This document shows, in pieces, positions 25,525 to 35,192 of a DNA stretch of 64,000 bases. The notes beneath the pieces are model-generated. The model worked only from the letters and a program-made list of their open reading frames with translations. It made no database searches and was not told where the DNA came from. Source of the DNA: Sporosarcina sp. P2 (GTDB lineage Bacteria > Bacillota > Bacilli > Bacillales_A > Planococcaceae); NCBI RefSeq assembly GCF_002743255.1, contig NZ_PDYY01000007.1, forward strand, positions 62,001 through 126,000, read 5' to 3'. Both the position numbers and the translations under genes were made by a program. Positions within the stretch are counted from its first letter, which is position 1; each line of letters begins with the position of its first letter.

Positions 25525-25683
25525 ATGCACAGCACACCTACAGTCGCGCAGAAACAAGATATTCAACGCCTCGAAGACCAGATTGGCCAGCTGATCCGCA
25601 TTATTGCCAACCTGAACGAGCGCATCAATTACCTGGAAACGATCAAAACAAACCCTTTCCTCATTCCCTCCGATGTACAATGA
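25525..25683 (+). CDS. Small coiled-coil protein, 52 residues
   Basis: ATG 25525 with AGAAAGGATGAAG upstream and TGA at 25681. The product has an amphipathic helix with hydrophobic residues at heptad positions (residues 13-41: IQRLEDQIGQLIRIIANL), then NPFLIPSDVQ. No family recognised. It is convergent with ywqA, whose terminator starts 5 bp downstream. Confidence 0.55.
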   Translation: MHSTPTVAQKQDIQRLEDQIGQLIRIIANLNERINYLETIKTNPFLIPSDVQ

Positions 25684-25687
25684 ACGC

Positions 25688-25719
25688 AAAAAGACCTGCA
25701 TCACATTTCGATACAGGTC
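25688..25719 (-). terminator. Intrinsic terminator after ywqA
   Basis: Minus strand: GACCTG pairs with CAGGTC around a 15-nt loop, followed by TTTTTG. Confidence 0.75.
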
Positions 25720-25734
25720 CCAGTGATTACTATG

Positions 25735-28476
25735 TTAATTAAACGTCAGCAAATCCTCGAGCTCTCGATCATTGAGCTCGGTCAACCATTGACTCGAATG
25801 AATCAAATCAGCTGACAACGCTGCTTTCTCGACGAGCATCTCGTCAATTTTTTCTTCAATCGTCCCAACCGTTACAAATTTATGCACATGCACGAATTTG
25901 GTTTGCCCGATACGGTACGCACGATCCGTTGCCTGGTTCTCCACAGCCGGATTCCACCAACGGTCTGCGTGCAATACGTGATTCGCCTGCGTCAAATTCA
26001 AGCCGGTGCCCCCAGCTTTTAATGACAGGATGAAAATCGGGAACTCTCCGTTTTGGAACGCCTCGACCAATGCATCACGTTGTCCTTTTGGCATACTACC
26101 CGTCAAGAATGGCACGTCAATCCCGTGTAGCTCGGACAAACACTGACGGATCATCTGCCCCATGCCAATATACTGCGTGAAAATCAAGCATTGCTCACCG
26201 TTCGCCGCAATCTCCGCTGCCATCGAAACAATTCGCGCCATTTTATTGGATCGCTTCGTCAACTCGGCAGCAGGGGCTGGCGGTTCTTTCAGGAATAATG
26301 CCGGATGATTACATAATTGTTTTAAACGACTGAGCATCTTCAAAATCAAGCCTTTGCGCTCAAATCCTGTCAGAGTTTCGAGTTTGAATTTCGTCTCCGA
26401 AACAAAACTTTCATACAATGCCGCTTGCTCAGGAGTCAGTGGGACATATTCATTTTGCTCGAGTTTCTCAGGCAAGTTCAGACGCAATTCCGGATCATTT
26501 TTCGTCCGGCGCATCATGAACGGCTGAATTCGAGCACGCAATTTCCGTTTCTCCGCTTCAAGATCATCACGCTCAATCGGCACGATGAATTCATCGTTAA
26601 ATTTACGGAAGCTGCCGAGATATCCTTTATGAATGAAATCAAAAATAGCCCATAACTCCGATAAACGGTTCTCGATCGGCGTACCCGTCAACGCGATATG
26701 ATGCACACCGCGCAACTTCCGGATCGCCCGAGACTGCTTCGTCTGCAAGTTCTTAATATTTTGCGCTTCGTCAATAGTTACATTCGCAAACTCGTACATC
26801 GACAGCATCTCGCCATCTTGCGTAGCGGTACCATACGTCGTCAAAATAATATCCGCTTGACGCTTGCTCATAATATCCGCAAACTGTTCCTCACGCGCAC
26901 GATTCGTCCCGTAATGTACGTGTACCGTCAAAGAAGGCGCGAAACGTTCAAGCTCTTTCTGCCAGTTACCCATAACACTTGTCGGACAAATGATCAGCGA
27001 AGGGGAGTCGGTTTCCGGTAAATTATGCACATACAGCAAATACGAGATGAGCTGTACGGTTTTACCAAGTCCCATATCATCCGCCAACACCGCACCGAAT
27101 TTATTGGCGCGCATGAAATGAAGCCACTCGAAACCTTCTTGTTGATACGGACGCAACTCGGCATGCAATGTCCCAGGTACCGGAACGGGCGGCAAACCTT
27201 TCTTGTCATGCAGCATATTCATCACGTTACGCAAAGATTGCTGCATTGAAAACGCAACTAACGGATCGTCTTCTTCCTCTTCATCATAGACAGGCGCAAT
27301 TTCTTCCGGCACTTCATTGAACAGCAAATCCTTCACTGTCCATTCGCCGTCGTCTACTTGCTCCATCAACTCACGAATCCGTTTGAGCCATGCGGGATCC
27401 AAATGAAACCACTCATCGCCTGCGCGAATGTACTCGCGGTTCTCATCGACCATCTTCTGGAACTGATCCTTATCGATCTTTTCCCCTGCAAGTGAAAACT
27501 GCCAATCAAACGACAACACTTGATCGAGACTCGCTGACGAACGATACGACTGCATACCGGCAGACGTCCGAATCTTCAACTTCGTCTCTGTCACGGTCTT
27601 TAACCAAGCCGGTAGTATAACCGGATAATCAAACGCCTGACATAGTGGCAGATCTTCCTGAATGAAAATCCGCACTTGCGCATCATTTAGCGGCACATGC
27701 ATGAACTGTCGCGGTTCATACCATTCGACGGAACGGAAAATCCCGACCATCTCGGATTGACGCTCTTCAATTTCCTCCGCGTACGGCTTACGTTTTGCAG
27801 GTAAAGCATTTTCGATCGATCCTGCTATTTTGCCGATCGCCGGCGACCACTGTGCACCGCGATCACTAATTAGAATCGTCTCAAGCAACCAATCCGTCTC
27901 ATCGATATCCGGCTCCGTCAAACGAAGTGCTACGCGGAACGGTAACTTCGACTTTTCGGTATTCGGCCATCCATACTGCTGAAAGTGCGGCAACAAAGCA
28001 GGGAAGTCTGCCATCGGGACACCGAGCGTCGCCAACTGTCCACGCATCGCAAGCGAGATATACCGTCCCGCCTGCTCGGATAAATGGGTCTTGTCGAGAT
28101 TAAACGACAATCCAGACTCACTCGCTTCAACATATGAAAACAGCGCAGGGTCTTTCCATAACGTCGCTGCTTCGCGAATGTCTGTAAGTATTTGTTGATC
28201 GTTAGAAGTCGCACCAGAGTATTGCACGTACGGATGACTACCAGCCGAGAACAAACGCAGCAACATATCAATCGATACATTGAGCCAATTATCACGCTGC
28301 TCCACCAACATGCCGTACATCGTAGGTTCATCCGAATAAAATAAATACGATACGAGCATATCCGCATCAATCTTGCGCGTTTCACCTGCGACGTTTGCAG
28401 ACACGATGAACATGCCATCTTGTGCTTCTTGTAATGTTAACTCTAATGAAAGTTGTAAGATGTTCGAATCGGTCAT
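25735..28476 (-). CDS. ywqA: SNF2 family helicase YwqA
   Basis: Swi2/Snf2-type ATPase, a probable DNA translocase. The 913-residue product has an N-terminal SNF2-associated region (DUF3670-like, to about residue 420), the P-loop DDMGLGKT (466-473), Walker B DEAQ with NIKN, and the C-terminal motif QATDRAYRIGQ. ATG 28476 overlaps the ywqB stop (ATGA), which decides the start against the upstream M at 28563. Translationally coupled with ywqB, the partner SWIM protein, as in B. subtilis. Confidence 0.95.
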   Translation of the reverse strand: MTDSNILQLSLELTLQEAQDGMFIVSANVAGETRKIDADMLVSYLFYSDEPTMYGMLVEQRDNWLNVSIDMLLRLFSAGSHPYVQYSGATSNDQQILTDIREAATLWKDPALFSYVEASESGLSFNLDKTHLSEQAGRYISLAMRGQLATLGVPMADFPALLPHFQQYGWPNTEKSKLPFRVALRLTEPDIDETDWLLETILISDRGAQWSPAIGKIAGSIENALPAKRKPYAEEIEERQSEMVGIFRSVEWYEPRQFMHVPLNDAQVRIFIQEDLPLCQAFDYPVILPAWLKTVTETKLKIRTSAGMQSYRSSASLDQVLSFDWQFSLAGEKIDKDQFQKMVDENREYIRAGDEWFHLDPAWLKRIRELMEQVDDGEWTVKDLLFNEVPEEIAPVYDEEEEDDPLVAFSMQQSLRNVMNMLHDKKGLPPVPVPGTLHAELRPYQQEGFEWLHFMRANKFGAVLADDMGLGKTVQLISYLLYVHNLPETDSPSLIICPTSVMGNWQKELERFAPSLTVHVHYGTNRAREEQFADIMSKRQADIILTTYGTATQDGEMLSMYEFANVTIDEAQNIKNLQTKQSRAIRKLRGVHHIALTGTPIENRLSELWAIFDFIHKGYLGSFRKFNDEFIVPIERDDLEAEKRKLRARIQPFMMRRTKNDPELRLNLPEKLEQNEYVPLTPEQAALYESFVSETKFKLETLTGFERKGLILKMLSRLKQLCNHPALFLKEPPAPAAELTKRSNKMARIVSMAAEIAANGEQCLIFTQYIGMGQMIRQCLSELHGIDVPFLTGSMPKGQRDALVEAFQNGEFPIFILSLKAGGTGLNLTQANHVLHADRWWNPAVENQATDRAYRIGQTKFVHVHKFVTVGTIEEKIDEMLVEKAALSADLIHSSQWLTELNDRELEDLLTFN

Positions 28477-30047
28477 AGAAGTAGATTTCCTTTCTCCATC
28501 TCTTCCATCAGTGCACGTAGACGTGGAAATTGCTCGCGGACTGTATGGACATAGCGGTTCCAAAATTCATTGCGGCCATCGCGCTTCGCAGCCGTCTTCA
28601 TTTGCTTCCATAAACGCACTGCACGGCGATAGCTATCTCGATTTTTCTCTTTGACTAATTTCAAAGCTTCAGCATGCATGAGAGGGAACACCGCTTGCGA
28701 ATCTTCCGCAAGTGCTGTTTTCATTGCCGAACTGTCGATCATGTCGACTGACCCGCGAGTTAAATGCATAAGCGCAGCCCATTCAGCATAACGATTGCGC
28801 TCGAATAAAAACTTACCATACGCACGACTGGCTTCCGGTCCATATGATTGAAATAGTTGGTCGCGCTGTTCTTCTGAAACATCGGACAGCGCCAGCAACT
28901 CGTCGATATCCTCGGCAAAAGCCGAACGGTTACGCGTCGCAAGTTGCTGATAATGCTCGGCTAAATGAGGAAGCAGTTGCAACATAATCGACTGCACGAT
29001 ATCAAAATCCTCATCTTCTTTCGCATAGAGCGCAAATGCCAACCACTGTGGAACAGCGGTAGCATCTAGAGTATTCAATTCCTCATCGAGCTCGTCAAAA
29101 CGTCCCGACGTCAAATAGAGAAATGCACGGAATAATGGCGCGTCTGCTGCCGTTTCCTTTTGCAGGCGTTCAATCTCCTCTGTCAATTCGGCTTCATCGG
29201 AATACAGCTCAGTATAGACAAGACGGAACGCTTCAAAACGCTTCGAGAATAAACCATCTTCGTCCATTGCGAACGAATGAATCAAATCTTTGAGCTTCGT
29301 GTGAAAGGCGTCCGTCTCAAATAGACGCGATTTCGTACTTAACTGTTTAATGCTAGCTTTCATTTCGGACATCTGCTCATTGAGCCAAATCGTCAGCTGC
29401 CATTTGCCGTAATGATAGGAATCGTTCGCCGATAGTTCGTTTTTAAGGAAAGGCCACGCCGACCGCAATAATGTTAGCTGATAGTACAGCGAAAAGAGCG
29501 GCTTCCATTCCCATTCAAAAGGAGAAAGCCGCGTCTTCTGGTGTTCAATTTTGGAAGCGTAATGCAAGAATCCAGTCGGTCCGTCACTCGCATTCAACTC
29601 GCTAAGCGGCTTCACTAATACGGATAATGCGTTTAACCAAGCTTCCGGTGTCCGTTCATTGATCGACAATTGTGTCTGCACAGTTCCTGACTGGCGCCAC
29701 GTATTCAGCCAATCGGACAATGAATGAAACTGCGAGTACAAATGAAAGACGACCGAGATCTGATGCGCACACCAGTCTCCGTCAGCACATGTGCAGTACG
29801 GCTCCATCGTCATGAAAGAAAGACGTGCGAATTCCGACTCTGTACCCGAAATATTTGCCATTAAGGATTGCTCGGTTTCGGTGTAGCGATACGCACCGAT
29901 TGCGTTCATACGTACAAGTGAAGCGGCTTTGCGTATTATTTCCGCCTGTGCAGGGTCAGACGGCTGAAATGTATGTTTAATATGATTCATGAATTCTTCA
30001 ATTTGTGAGTCGTGCATATTTGCGATTCGTTCAATAGTGATGGTCAC
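28473..30047 (-). CDS. ywqB: SWIM zinc-finger protein YwqB
   Basis: Partner of the SNF2 helicase; SWIM fingers bind DNA or protein. The 524-residue product has the CxC-x5-CxH pattern at residues 85-95 (YCTCADGDWCAH), followed by a long helical region. GTG at 30047 has AGGAGTG 7 nt upstream; an in-frame GTG at 30056 lies inside that site. First gene of a two-gene minus-strand operon. Confidence 0.9.
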   Translation of the reverse strand: MTITIERIANMHDSQIEEFMNHIKHTFQPSDPAQAEIIRKAASLVRMNAIGAYRYTETEQSLMANISGTESEFARLSFMTMEPYCTCADGDWCAHQISVVFHLYSQFHSLSDWLNTWRQSGTVQTQLSINERTPEAWLNALSVLVKPLSELNASDGPTGFLHYASKIEHQKTRLSPFEWEWKPLFSLYYQLTLLRSAWPFLKNELSANDSYHYGKWQLTIWLNEQMSEMKASIKQLSTKSRLFETDAFHTKLKDLIHSFAMDEDGLFSKRFEAFRLVYTELYSDEAELTEEIERLQKETAADAPLFRAFLYLTSGRFDELDEELNTLDATAVPQWLAFALYAKEDEDFDIVQSIMLQLLPHLAEHYQQLATRNRSAFAEDIDELLALSDVSEEQRDQLFQSYGPEASRAYGKFLFERNRYAEWAALMHLTRGSVDMIDSSAMKTALAEDSQAVFPLMHAEALKLVKEKNRDSYRRAVRLWKQMKTAAKRDGRNEFWNRYVHTVREQFPRLRALMEEMEKGNLLL

Positions 30048-30137
30048 CGAATCCACTCCTTACTTAAGCATTCCTCCTATTATACCGTTTTTTACGGTTC
30101 TTTACCACAACTTGGGGAGCAGAAAAACAATCAGTTT

Positions 30138-30563
30138 TCATTTACCTGTTTGATTTTCGAATAACTGCATGAAGTTCAACATGCCTGACAGCAGCAACTG
30201 GCGGTTTTCGTAGTCCAATGAATCAACCCGTAAAATAAATTCTTTCAACAATGGCTCATTGTCAATTAGTGATCCGTACTGCGTAAGAAACCCTTTTTCG
30301 TACGTGGCGGTACTGTCGAGTGTCTGGCTCGAAAAAGGGCGTACCGTCTTTAACGGTTTGTCCAAAATCATCGCGAGTAATACATCATCAGGTATGTTAT
30401 AGATTTCCTTAATGAGCGGCACCAAATCAATCGGGAAACCCCGTTCACTCGATTCGTATCTAGACATCGTCGCACCATCGACTCCAAGATCTTCAGCCAT
30501 TTGTTTTTGTGAAATATGTAAATACTCATCGCGGTATTCTCGTAATTGTGTTCCAAAACTCAT
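30138..30563 (-). CDS. XRE family transcriptional regulator
   Basis: A 141-residue protein with an N-terminal Cro/CI helix-turn-helix (residues 5-60: QKQMAEDLGVDGATMSRYES) and a helical C-terminal half with no known sensor domain. M at 30563 or 30569 may be the start. Target unknown; a palindrome ACAATATTGT at 30672-30681 in the divergent upstream region could be an operator. Confidence 0.8.
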   Translation of the reverse strand: MSFGTQLREYRDEYLHISQKQMAEDLGVDGATMSRYESSERGFPIDLVPLIKEIYNIPDDVLLAMILDKPLKTVRPFSSQTLDSTATYEKGFLTQYGSLIDNEPLLKEFILRVDSLDYENRQLLLSGMLNFMQLFENQTGK

Positions 30564-30729
30564 TGTCATCACCCGTTTTTCTCGCCATCGTATAAGAAAA
30601 TAATCCGGTATTTCGTAAAATTGTCATTTAGGCAATGCGGATTGACGAATTAGCAATTTCAAGGCTTTTCTACAATATTGTGAGAAGATTGTGGTAAAAA
30701 AGAGAAAGTAGGCGAAAGCGATAGAAAGA

Positions 30730-31062
30730 GTGCAGTTGATTTTACACTTTCCACAATTGCGGCACCGTTTACAAAAGCCGGAACCCGTTAGCACAAGTGA
30801 ACCACGTTTCTTTGAATCTCTCGAACAGTACTCCGAAAAATCTGTCCATGATTCAAATGGGAAAGTTTCATATTTATATAACGTCATGCATGATGAGATG
30901 GTATTCGAACAAGTCGTCATCTCGTACGCAAATAGCCAAATGATTTTTTCTTACGAGAAAACGAATGTAGATGCAAGCGAACAATTACTGGAACAATTAA
31001 AAGAAAGAAACATCGAGTATCAGCCGGTGTCCAAAACTTTTCTAGTGGGGCATGATGAATAA
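30730..31062 (+). CDS. Uncharacterised protein, 110 residues
   Basis: GTG start at 30730 with a weak upstream site (GATAGAAAGAG). No family recognised, no signal peptide. The C-terminal half (YNVMHDEMVFEQVVISY, EQLLEQLKERNIEYQPV) looks like a folded alpha-beta unit. Divergent from the XRE regulator, which might control it. Confidence 0.5.
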   Translation: MQLILHFPQLRHRLQKPEPVSTSEPRFFESLEQYSEKSVHDSNGKVSYLYNVMHDEMVFEQVVISYANSQMIFSYEKTNVDASEQLLEQLKERNIEYQPVSKTFLVGHDE

Positions 31063-31219
31063 CCCGAAAGACCGCGTGATTTGCTACTATGACCGTTTTC
31101 TGAAAAATTCTCTTGGTATATTAGATGGTTTCCGACTCATATCATGCACAAAATCCTCTTCGATGTGATATATTAATAATAATCGGAAAATTCAAATTAA
31201 TGGAGAGGAGGGGGAAGAA

Positions 31220-31669
31220 ATGCTAGTCGTACAGCGGATCAAGCCATTTTTTACCAGTAAAGAAGAATTTAACTTACGCCTTGTATTCGCTTATCAATAT
31301 TTCTCTATTAAGCGAAATGACGAGGTGTTCCAGTTTATCCCCGCAGAAGGGAAGGAAATCGTTGTAAATACGAAAAGTTTGCAGATTGAAAACTTAGGAG
31401 AAGTATTCGTCTTTCAGCGAGGTAACAGATTTATACGAATCCCACTTTATCAATTATTACTAGTTTCCGATTTACATTTGCATTTGTCGACTATACTCGA
31501 AGGAGCGATGGAATTGGAAGGCCATCTACAGGAAGAGTACATGCGTGAAGCGGACGGTTTGGTGGAGAAGTTGGAGCAAGATAATTGGGAACGAATGGTA
31601 GATTATGCACTAGAAACGAAAAACCAGCTCTTGTTCAAGGAGTTGATGGAAGGACTGCGAATGATTTGA
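31220..31669 (+). CDS. IDEAL-domain-like protein
   Basis: A 149-residue protein with a beta-rich N-terminal part (residues 1-85) and a C-terminal helix pair; RMVDYALETKNQLLFKELME near 123-142 resembles the IDEAL motif of Firmicute YpiB-type proteins. ATG 31220 follows GGAGAGGAGGGGG. Function unknown; own terminator at 31690. Confidence 0.6.
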   Translation: MLVVQRIKPFFTSKEEFNLRLVFAYQYFSIKRNDEVFQFIPAEGKEIVVNTKSLQIENLGEVFVFQRGNRFIRIPLYQLLLVSDLHLHLSTILEGAMELEGHLQEEYMREADGLVEKLEQDNWERMVDYALETKNQLLFKELMEGLRMI

Positions 31670-31689
31670 TCATCACACTAAAACGATAA

Positions 31690-31740
31690 AAACACCTCAA
31701 TTGGAAGCACATCTATGTGCGTCGACGTTGAGGTGTTTTT
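31690..31740 (+). terminator. Intrinsic terminator after the IDEAL-like gene
   Basis: AAACACCTCAA pairs with TTGAGGTGTTT; the loop holds a second hairpin GCACA/TGTGC. Confidence 0.9.
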
Positions 31741-31764
31741 ATGTGCGTTGTGTTTTGCGTTTTC

Positions 31765-31866
31765 TCATAGTGTAAGGAAATGGAGCGCCACTACGAATAG
31801 TCCCGATCCACCGAGGCCAAGTGCAAAGTCCTGCCATGTAAACTCAATCGTTTTGTCCAAGTTCAT
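31765..31866 (-). CDS. Small hydrophobic protein, 33 residues
   Basis: Minus-strand ATG at 31866 preceded by AAAGGAGTGATG. The product has a charged N-terminus (MNLDKTIEFTWQDF) and a membrane-like tail (LGLGGSGLFVVALHFLTL). No family recognised; it might be a membrane peptide or a toxin-like peptide. Missed by length cut-offs. Confidence 0.5.
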   Translation of the reverse strand: MNLDKTIEFTWQDFALGLGGSGLFVVALHFLTL

Positions 31867-32018
31867 CGCTCATCACTCCTTTATGTAATAAGAGCCATCT
31901 GACCCTATTACTTCCTATTATATCCTGTTTCTTTGAATTAAAAACATTCAGACAATTAAATGAATCTAATGGACTAAGGGTTTTTTAAGTGGTTAAGGGA
32001 TGACGGGGTGTTGGGGTA

Positions 32019-32148
32019 GGGATTTGCGCTTCGGAGGGGACGCGTTCTGGAGGGCGTGCGGTAAACCACACCGCTCCGCTTTGCTTCGCCGGGTGTTTCA
32101 CCTGTCACGCTGATCCTCCTAGAGTCGCCCCTCCTACGCGCAAATCCC
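32019..32148. repeat. Foldable dispersed repeat R2, copy 2
   Basis: 130 bp bounded by perfect 11-bp inverted ends GGGATTTGCGC and GCGCAAATCCC; inside are the family blocks GGGGACGCG, GGGCGTGCGG, CTGATCCTCC and GAGTCGCCCC. No gene. Confidence 0.85.
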
Positions 32149-32289
32149 TGCAGAGCGAGTGGGTGATAGTTATTACAGTTGTTGAAGTTAGGCTTGTAAT
32201 TGAATTGAACTAAGTTCAGTGACAACACTAGTTCACATACTATAGCCAATGAGTGTTTCCATATCCATCCACTATAAAAGTAGGATTGT

Positions 32290-32405
32290 AGCGGAAGATG
32301 GGGGCGACTCTGGGAGGATCAGCGGGACAGGTGAAACACCCAGCGAGCTACGCGAGGGGTGTGGTTCACCGCCCGCCCTCCAGAAAGCGTCCCCCATCTG
32401 CAGCG
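32290..32405. repeat. Foldable dispersed repeat R2, copy 3 (inverted to copy 2)
   Basis: GATGGGGG (32298-32305) pairs with CCCCCATC (32391-32398); inside GGCGACTC, GGAGGATCAGCG and AAAGCGTCC are the family blocks in the opposite orientation to copy 2. The two copies face each other across about 140 bp. Confidence 0.8.
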
Positions 32406-32541
32406 GAAATCCCATGAGTAATGTAACTTCACTCAGCATCTTTAATCGTTTAAATCTCCAACTCTCCTACCAAATTCCACAACATAACACTACATTCGTT
32501 GCAAATTCGTCATTTTTTGATAAAGTAAGAGAGATAGAAAC

Positions 32542-32550
32542 TGATATAAT
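32542..32550 (+). promoter_or_regulatory. Extended -10 promoter element
   Basis: TG-A-TATAAT, 35 bp upstream of the Yip1-like gene. Confidence 0.55.
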
Positions 32551-32585
32551 CAGTCGAATAAGTTGGAGGCAAAGGAGAAGTACAT

Positions 32586-33308
32586 ATGTATTCTACTTAC
32601 GGTTACTGGCGTTCACTAGTTTATCCTGACCGACTTGCCGTTGATATTGGGCAAGGAACTGTGACTGGATTCAAACGCCGTGTGTTTAGCGTATTCATTT
32701 TGGGCATCATCCTGTTCGTCCTCCGCGATATGTGGGGCATGAACACCGGGACGATGACGTATCTCTTGGCTAACGGTTCGCTCGATGAATTCACCATCGG
32801 CCGCATCACCGCATTAGTCGGCGCCATACTCTGGGCCATCATCTACATGTCGTTTCATTTCTGGGGCGTCGCATGGATCTTAAGCATGCTGACGAAAATT
32901 CCATTTAAGCCATTGCTGAAGTTACAGCTAGTGGTCACGGGATTATTACTAATCGAAAAACTCATCAATTTCCTAATCTTTGCGGTGGCTGGAAAAACAG
33001 CAGCGGTTTCGATTCTTTCATTCGGACCCCTCGCGGTAACGTTCCTGGATAATTGGTATATCATTCTTTTCGTCAATCAATTGACGATTTTCTCTGCATT
33101 GATCGTGGCGATTCAGTACCGCTTCATCAGCTTCTCGAAAGTGGAAACGTCACTTGTCGGTGGAGAAGTTATAGAGCATAAAGGTATCCGCAAGCATGCA
33201 TTGTGGATGTTGATCGCATTGCAAGTGGTCTTTGCATTGATCACTGCGGCAGTCGGCTTTGCTCCGATCGAAAAAATGTTGAACTTGTTAATGATTGGGG
33301 GACTATAA
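32586..33308 (+). CDS. Yip1-like multi-pass membrane protein
   Basis: A 240-residue protein with five or six membrane segments (about 35-52, 75-100, 112-134, 146-170, 210-235). Overall pattern resembles Yip1/YknW-type proteins. ATG 32586 follows AAAGGAGAAG. One base separates its stop from the ATG of the next gene, a membrane-fusion-like protein, so the two are coupled. In B. subtilis YknW and YknX occur with an ABC ATPase and permease, which are absent here. Confidence 0.65.
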   Translation: MYSTYGYWRSLVYPDRLAVDIGQGTVTGFKRRVFSVFILGIILFVLRDMWGMNTGTMTYLLANGSLDEFTIGRITALVGAILWAIIYMSFHFWGVAWILSMLTKIPFKPLLKLQLVVTGLLLIEKLINFLIFAVAGKTAAVSILSFGPLAVTFLDNWYIILFVNQLTIFSALIVAIQYRFISFSKVETSLVGGEVIEHKGIRKHALWMLIALQVVFALITAAVGFAPIEKMLNLLMIGGL

Positions 33309-33309
33309 G

Positions 33310-35136
33310 ATGAAAGCGCAAAATATCATCGTGACGGTCCTCGTTACAGCGTTCCTAGCTTTAAACACATTTTTGGTGTTCGCTGAAAAAAGTGTCATCC
33401 CGAAAGCGCAGTACGTCAGTGAGTACGAACGGTTATCTGCGGATGATTACAAGAAAGAGCTCGATAAAGAAGGCTTCATTTCACCGAAAGATTTGCATAC
33501 GATCTACCTAAAAGACGGCCAGACTATTGAATCATGGCTCGTTCAAGAAGGGGAGGCAGTGGACTTTGGAACGGAGCTTGCTTCATTGAAAGTGGATCAT
33601 ATCGATTCCAAACGCAATGGATTAGAATCTGAACTAACCGCGTTGCAAAATCAGTCGTCTTCGATTTCACAAACGATCAGTAATTTGGAGTATGAACAGT
33701 CCTCAGCGGGCGGTTCGAAAAACAACAGTGATTATTATGATACGAACGATGAGAAAAAAGTGCGTGTCAATTTGAATGTGGGCATCGAAGTGAGAGAAGA
33801 CGGAGCGTTTGCGCAAGCGATTGCGGAAGCGGAACGGGATCTCGCAGAAGTGCAACGGAAAACGGAAATAGTTGAATCACAGCTCGCAGAATTGCCGAAT
33901 GAATCCGCGTTGACGAGTCCAGTAAGCGGCTATGTCGTGGCGATCAAACGCGATAGCGAGTCACCGTCGATCGATATTTACAGCACCGACCAAACGATTG
34001 TCACTTATGTACTCGACAATGAATGGCCAAACGTGGAAACGGGCGCGCCGGTAACCATCCAGCATGACTCGATTCACACACCGTTCACACCGAAAGTCGA
34101 TCCAAATCAACAACCAGAAGAACCCGCATCTACGGAAGACGGAATCGGCAGTGAAAAAGGTAAATCAGTCGCGTCTCTTTCTGCTGACGGTGTGCCACCG
34201 AGTACCGTACCTTACGACGATCCGAAAACGGAAATCGACGGGACGGATGCAGAACCACCGGCAGTGAATTCGAACGCTAATGAAGAAAACTTCGACGGCA
34301 CTTCCGGCAACCCGGACGGTTCGCTCGACAAGCCGGATACACCGGTATCTTCGCCGGACAAGAGTATCGACAGTTCGAACAATAATAGTTCTGGTACGGA
34401 AAACAAACCGAACACGGAGACACCGCCAACGACAGGCACTCCGAATACGGATAGTAAGACAAATCCCGATGCAACACCGAATCCAGATGATACAACAACA
34501 AATCCGGACGGAACGATTTCTAATCCAGAAGTAAATGATTCACCTGAAGGTAAGCCTGAATTAACGAATAAAGAAAAGAAGCTCGCTGAAATCCAAGAAC
34601 GTATCGCGCCGGACTATCCAAATGACATCTCCACAATTAACGGAGTCGTCGTATCGGTATCCAAAGTACCTGCGAAAGACGACGAATGGCTGAAAGCGTA
34701 TAAAGCACTTGGCAACACACAAAAAGACAATCCACTAGCATATTATGAAGTACGCGTTGCACCGTACGACGAGCAAATGGACTTGCCATTCGGCACGAAC
34801 GTCAACACGTTCATTCAAACGAATGAAGCCAACCAAGTGGTCAGCGTCAAAACGAACTGGCTAACAGATAAATACCAATACAGTGCAAAAGTTTGGACGC
34901 TAGACAACAATGGACGAGCAGTCCAAAACACGGTCGAAGCGCCATTCACTTCACTCGATCGAACAGTCCTCACAACGGGCGTCGAACCAGGAGTGATCGC
35001 ACTACACAACGATGATTTAGACAGCAGCCTCGAGCACCAATCCGTCTTCCACCCACTTCCACTTTATTTACCGGAATGGGAACAATGGAAAACAATACCT
35101 TGGCAAAACTATGTCCGATATTTGATTAAACAATAA
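33310..35136 (+). CDS. HlyD/YknX-like membrane-fusion protein with a low-complexity insert
   Basis: A 608-residue protein with an N-terminal membrane anchor, a lipoyl-like half (DGQTIESWLVQEGEAVDFG), a coiled coil (about 95-185), the second half (LTSPVSGYVVAIKRDSES), then about 150 residues rich in P, D, T, N and S (about 250-410), and a C-terminal beta region. The low-complexity insert is foreign to normal adaptors and suggests wall spanning. The lipoyl-like halves could place it in an export complex whose pump is not here. ATG 33310 with GGGGGAC upstream. Confidence 0.65.
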   Translation: MKAQNIIVTVLVTAFLALNTFLVFAEKSVIPKAQYVSEYERLSADDYKKELDKEGFISPKDLHTIYLKDGQTIESWLVQEGEAVDFGTELASLKVDHIDSKRNGLESELTALQNQSSSISQTISNLEYEQSSAGGSKNNSDYYDTNDEKKVRVNLNVGIEVREDGAFAQAIAEAERDLAEVQRKTEIVESQLAELPNESALTSPVSGYVVAIKRDSESPSIDIYSTDQTIVTYVLDNEWPNVETGAPVTIQHDSIHTPFTPKVDPNQQPEEPASTEDGIGSEKGKSVASLSADGVPPSTVPYDDPKTEIDGTDAEPPAVNSNANEENFDGTSGNPDGSLDKPDTPVSSPDKSIDSSNNNSSGTENKPNTETPPTTGTPNTDSKTNPDATPNPDDTTTNPDGTISNPEVNDSPEGKPELTNKEKKLAEIQERIAPDYPNDISTINGVVVSVSKVPAKDDEWLKAYKALGNTQKDNPLAYYEVRVAPYDEQMDLPFGTNVNTFIQTNEANQVVSVKTNWLTDKYQYSAKVWTLDNNGRAVQNTVEAPFTSLDRTVLTTGVEPGVIALHNDDLDSSLEHQSVFHPLPLYLPEWEQWKTIPWQNYVRYLIKQ

Positions 35137-35168
35137 AAAACTGCCTGTAATTGGGCAGTTTTTTCGTT
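35135..35168 (+). terminator. Intrinsic terminator after the HlyD-like gene
   Basis: AAAAAACTGCC pairs with GGCAGTTTTTT around an 8-nt loop. Array D begins 24-27 bp downstream. Confidence 0.9.
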
Positions 35169-35192
35169 TTTGTAGTGATGTTTTTGGTGGGG

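Noticed and set aside
32249-32629. Protein genes across the R2 repeats
   Set aside because: Similar peptides arise wherever an R2 copy is read; they lie in a foldable repeat and have no ribosome sites.
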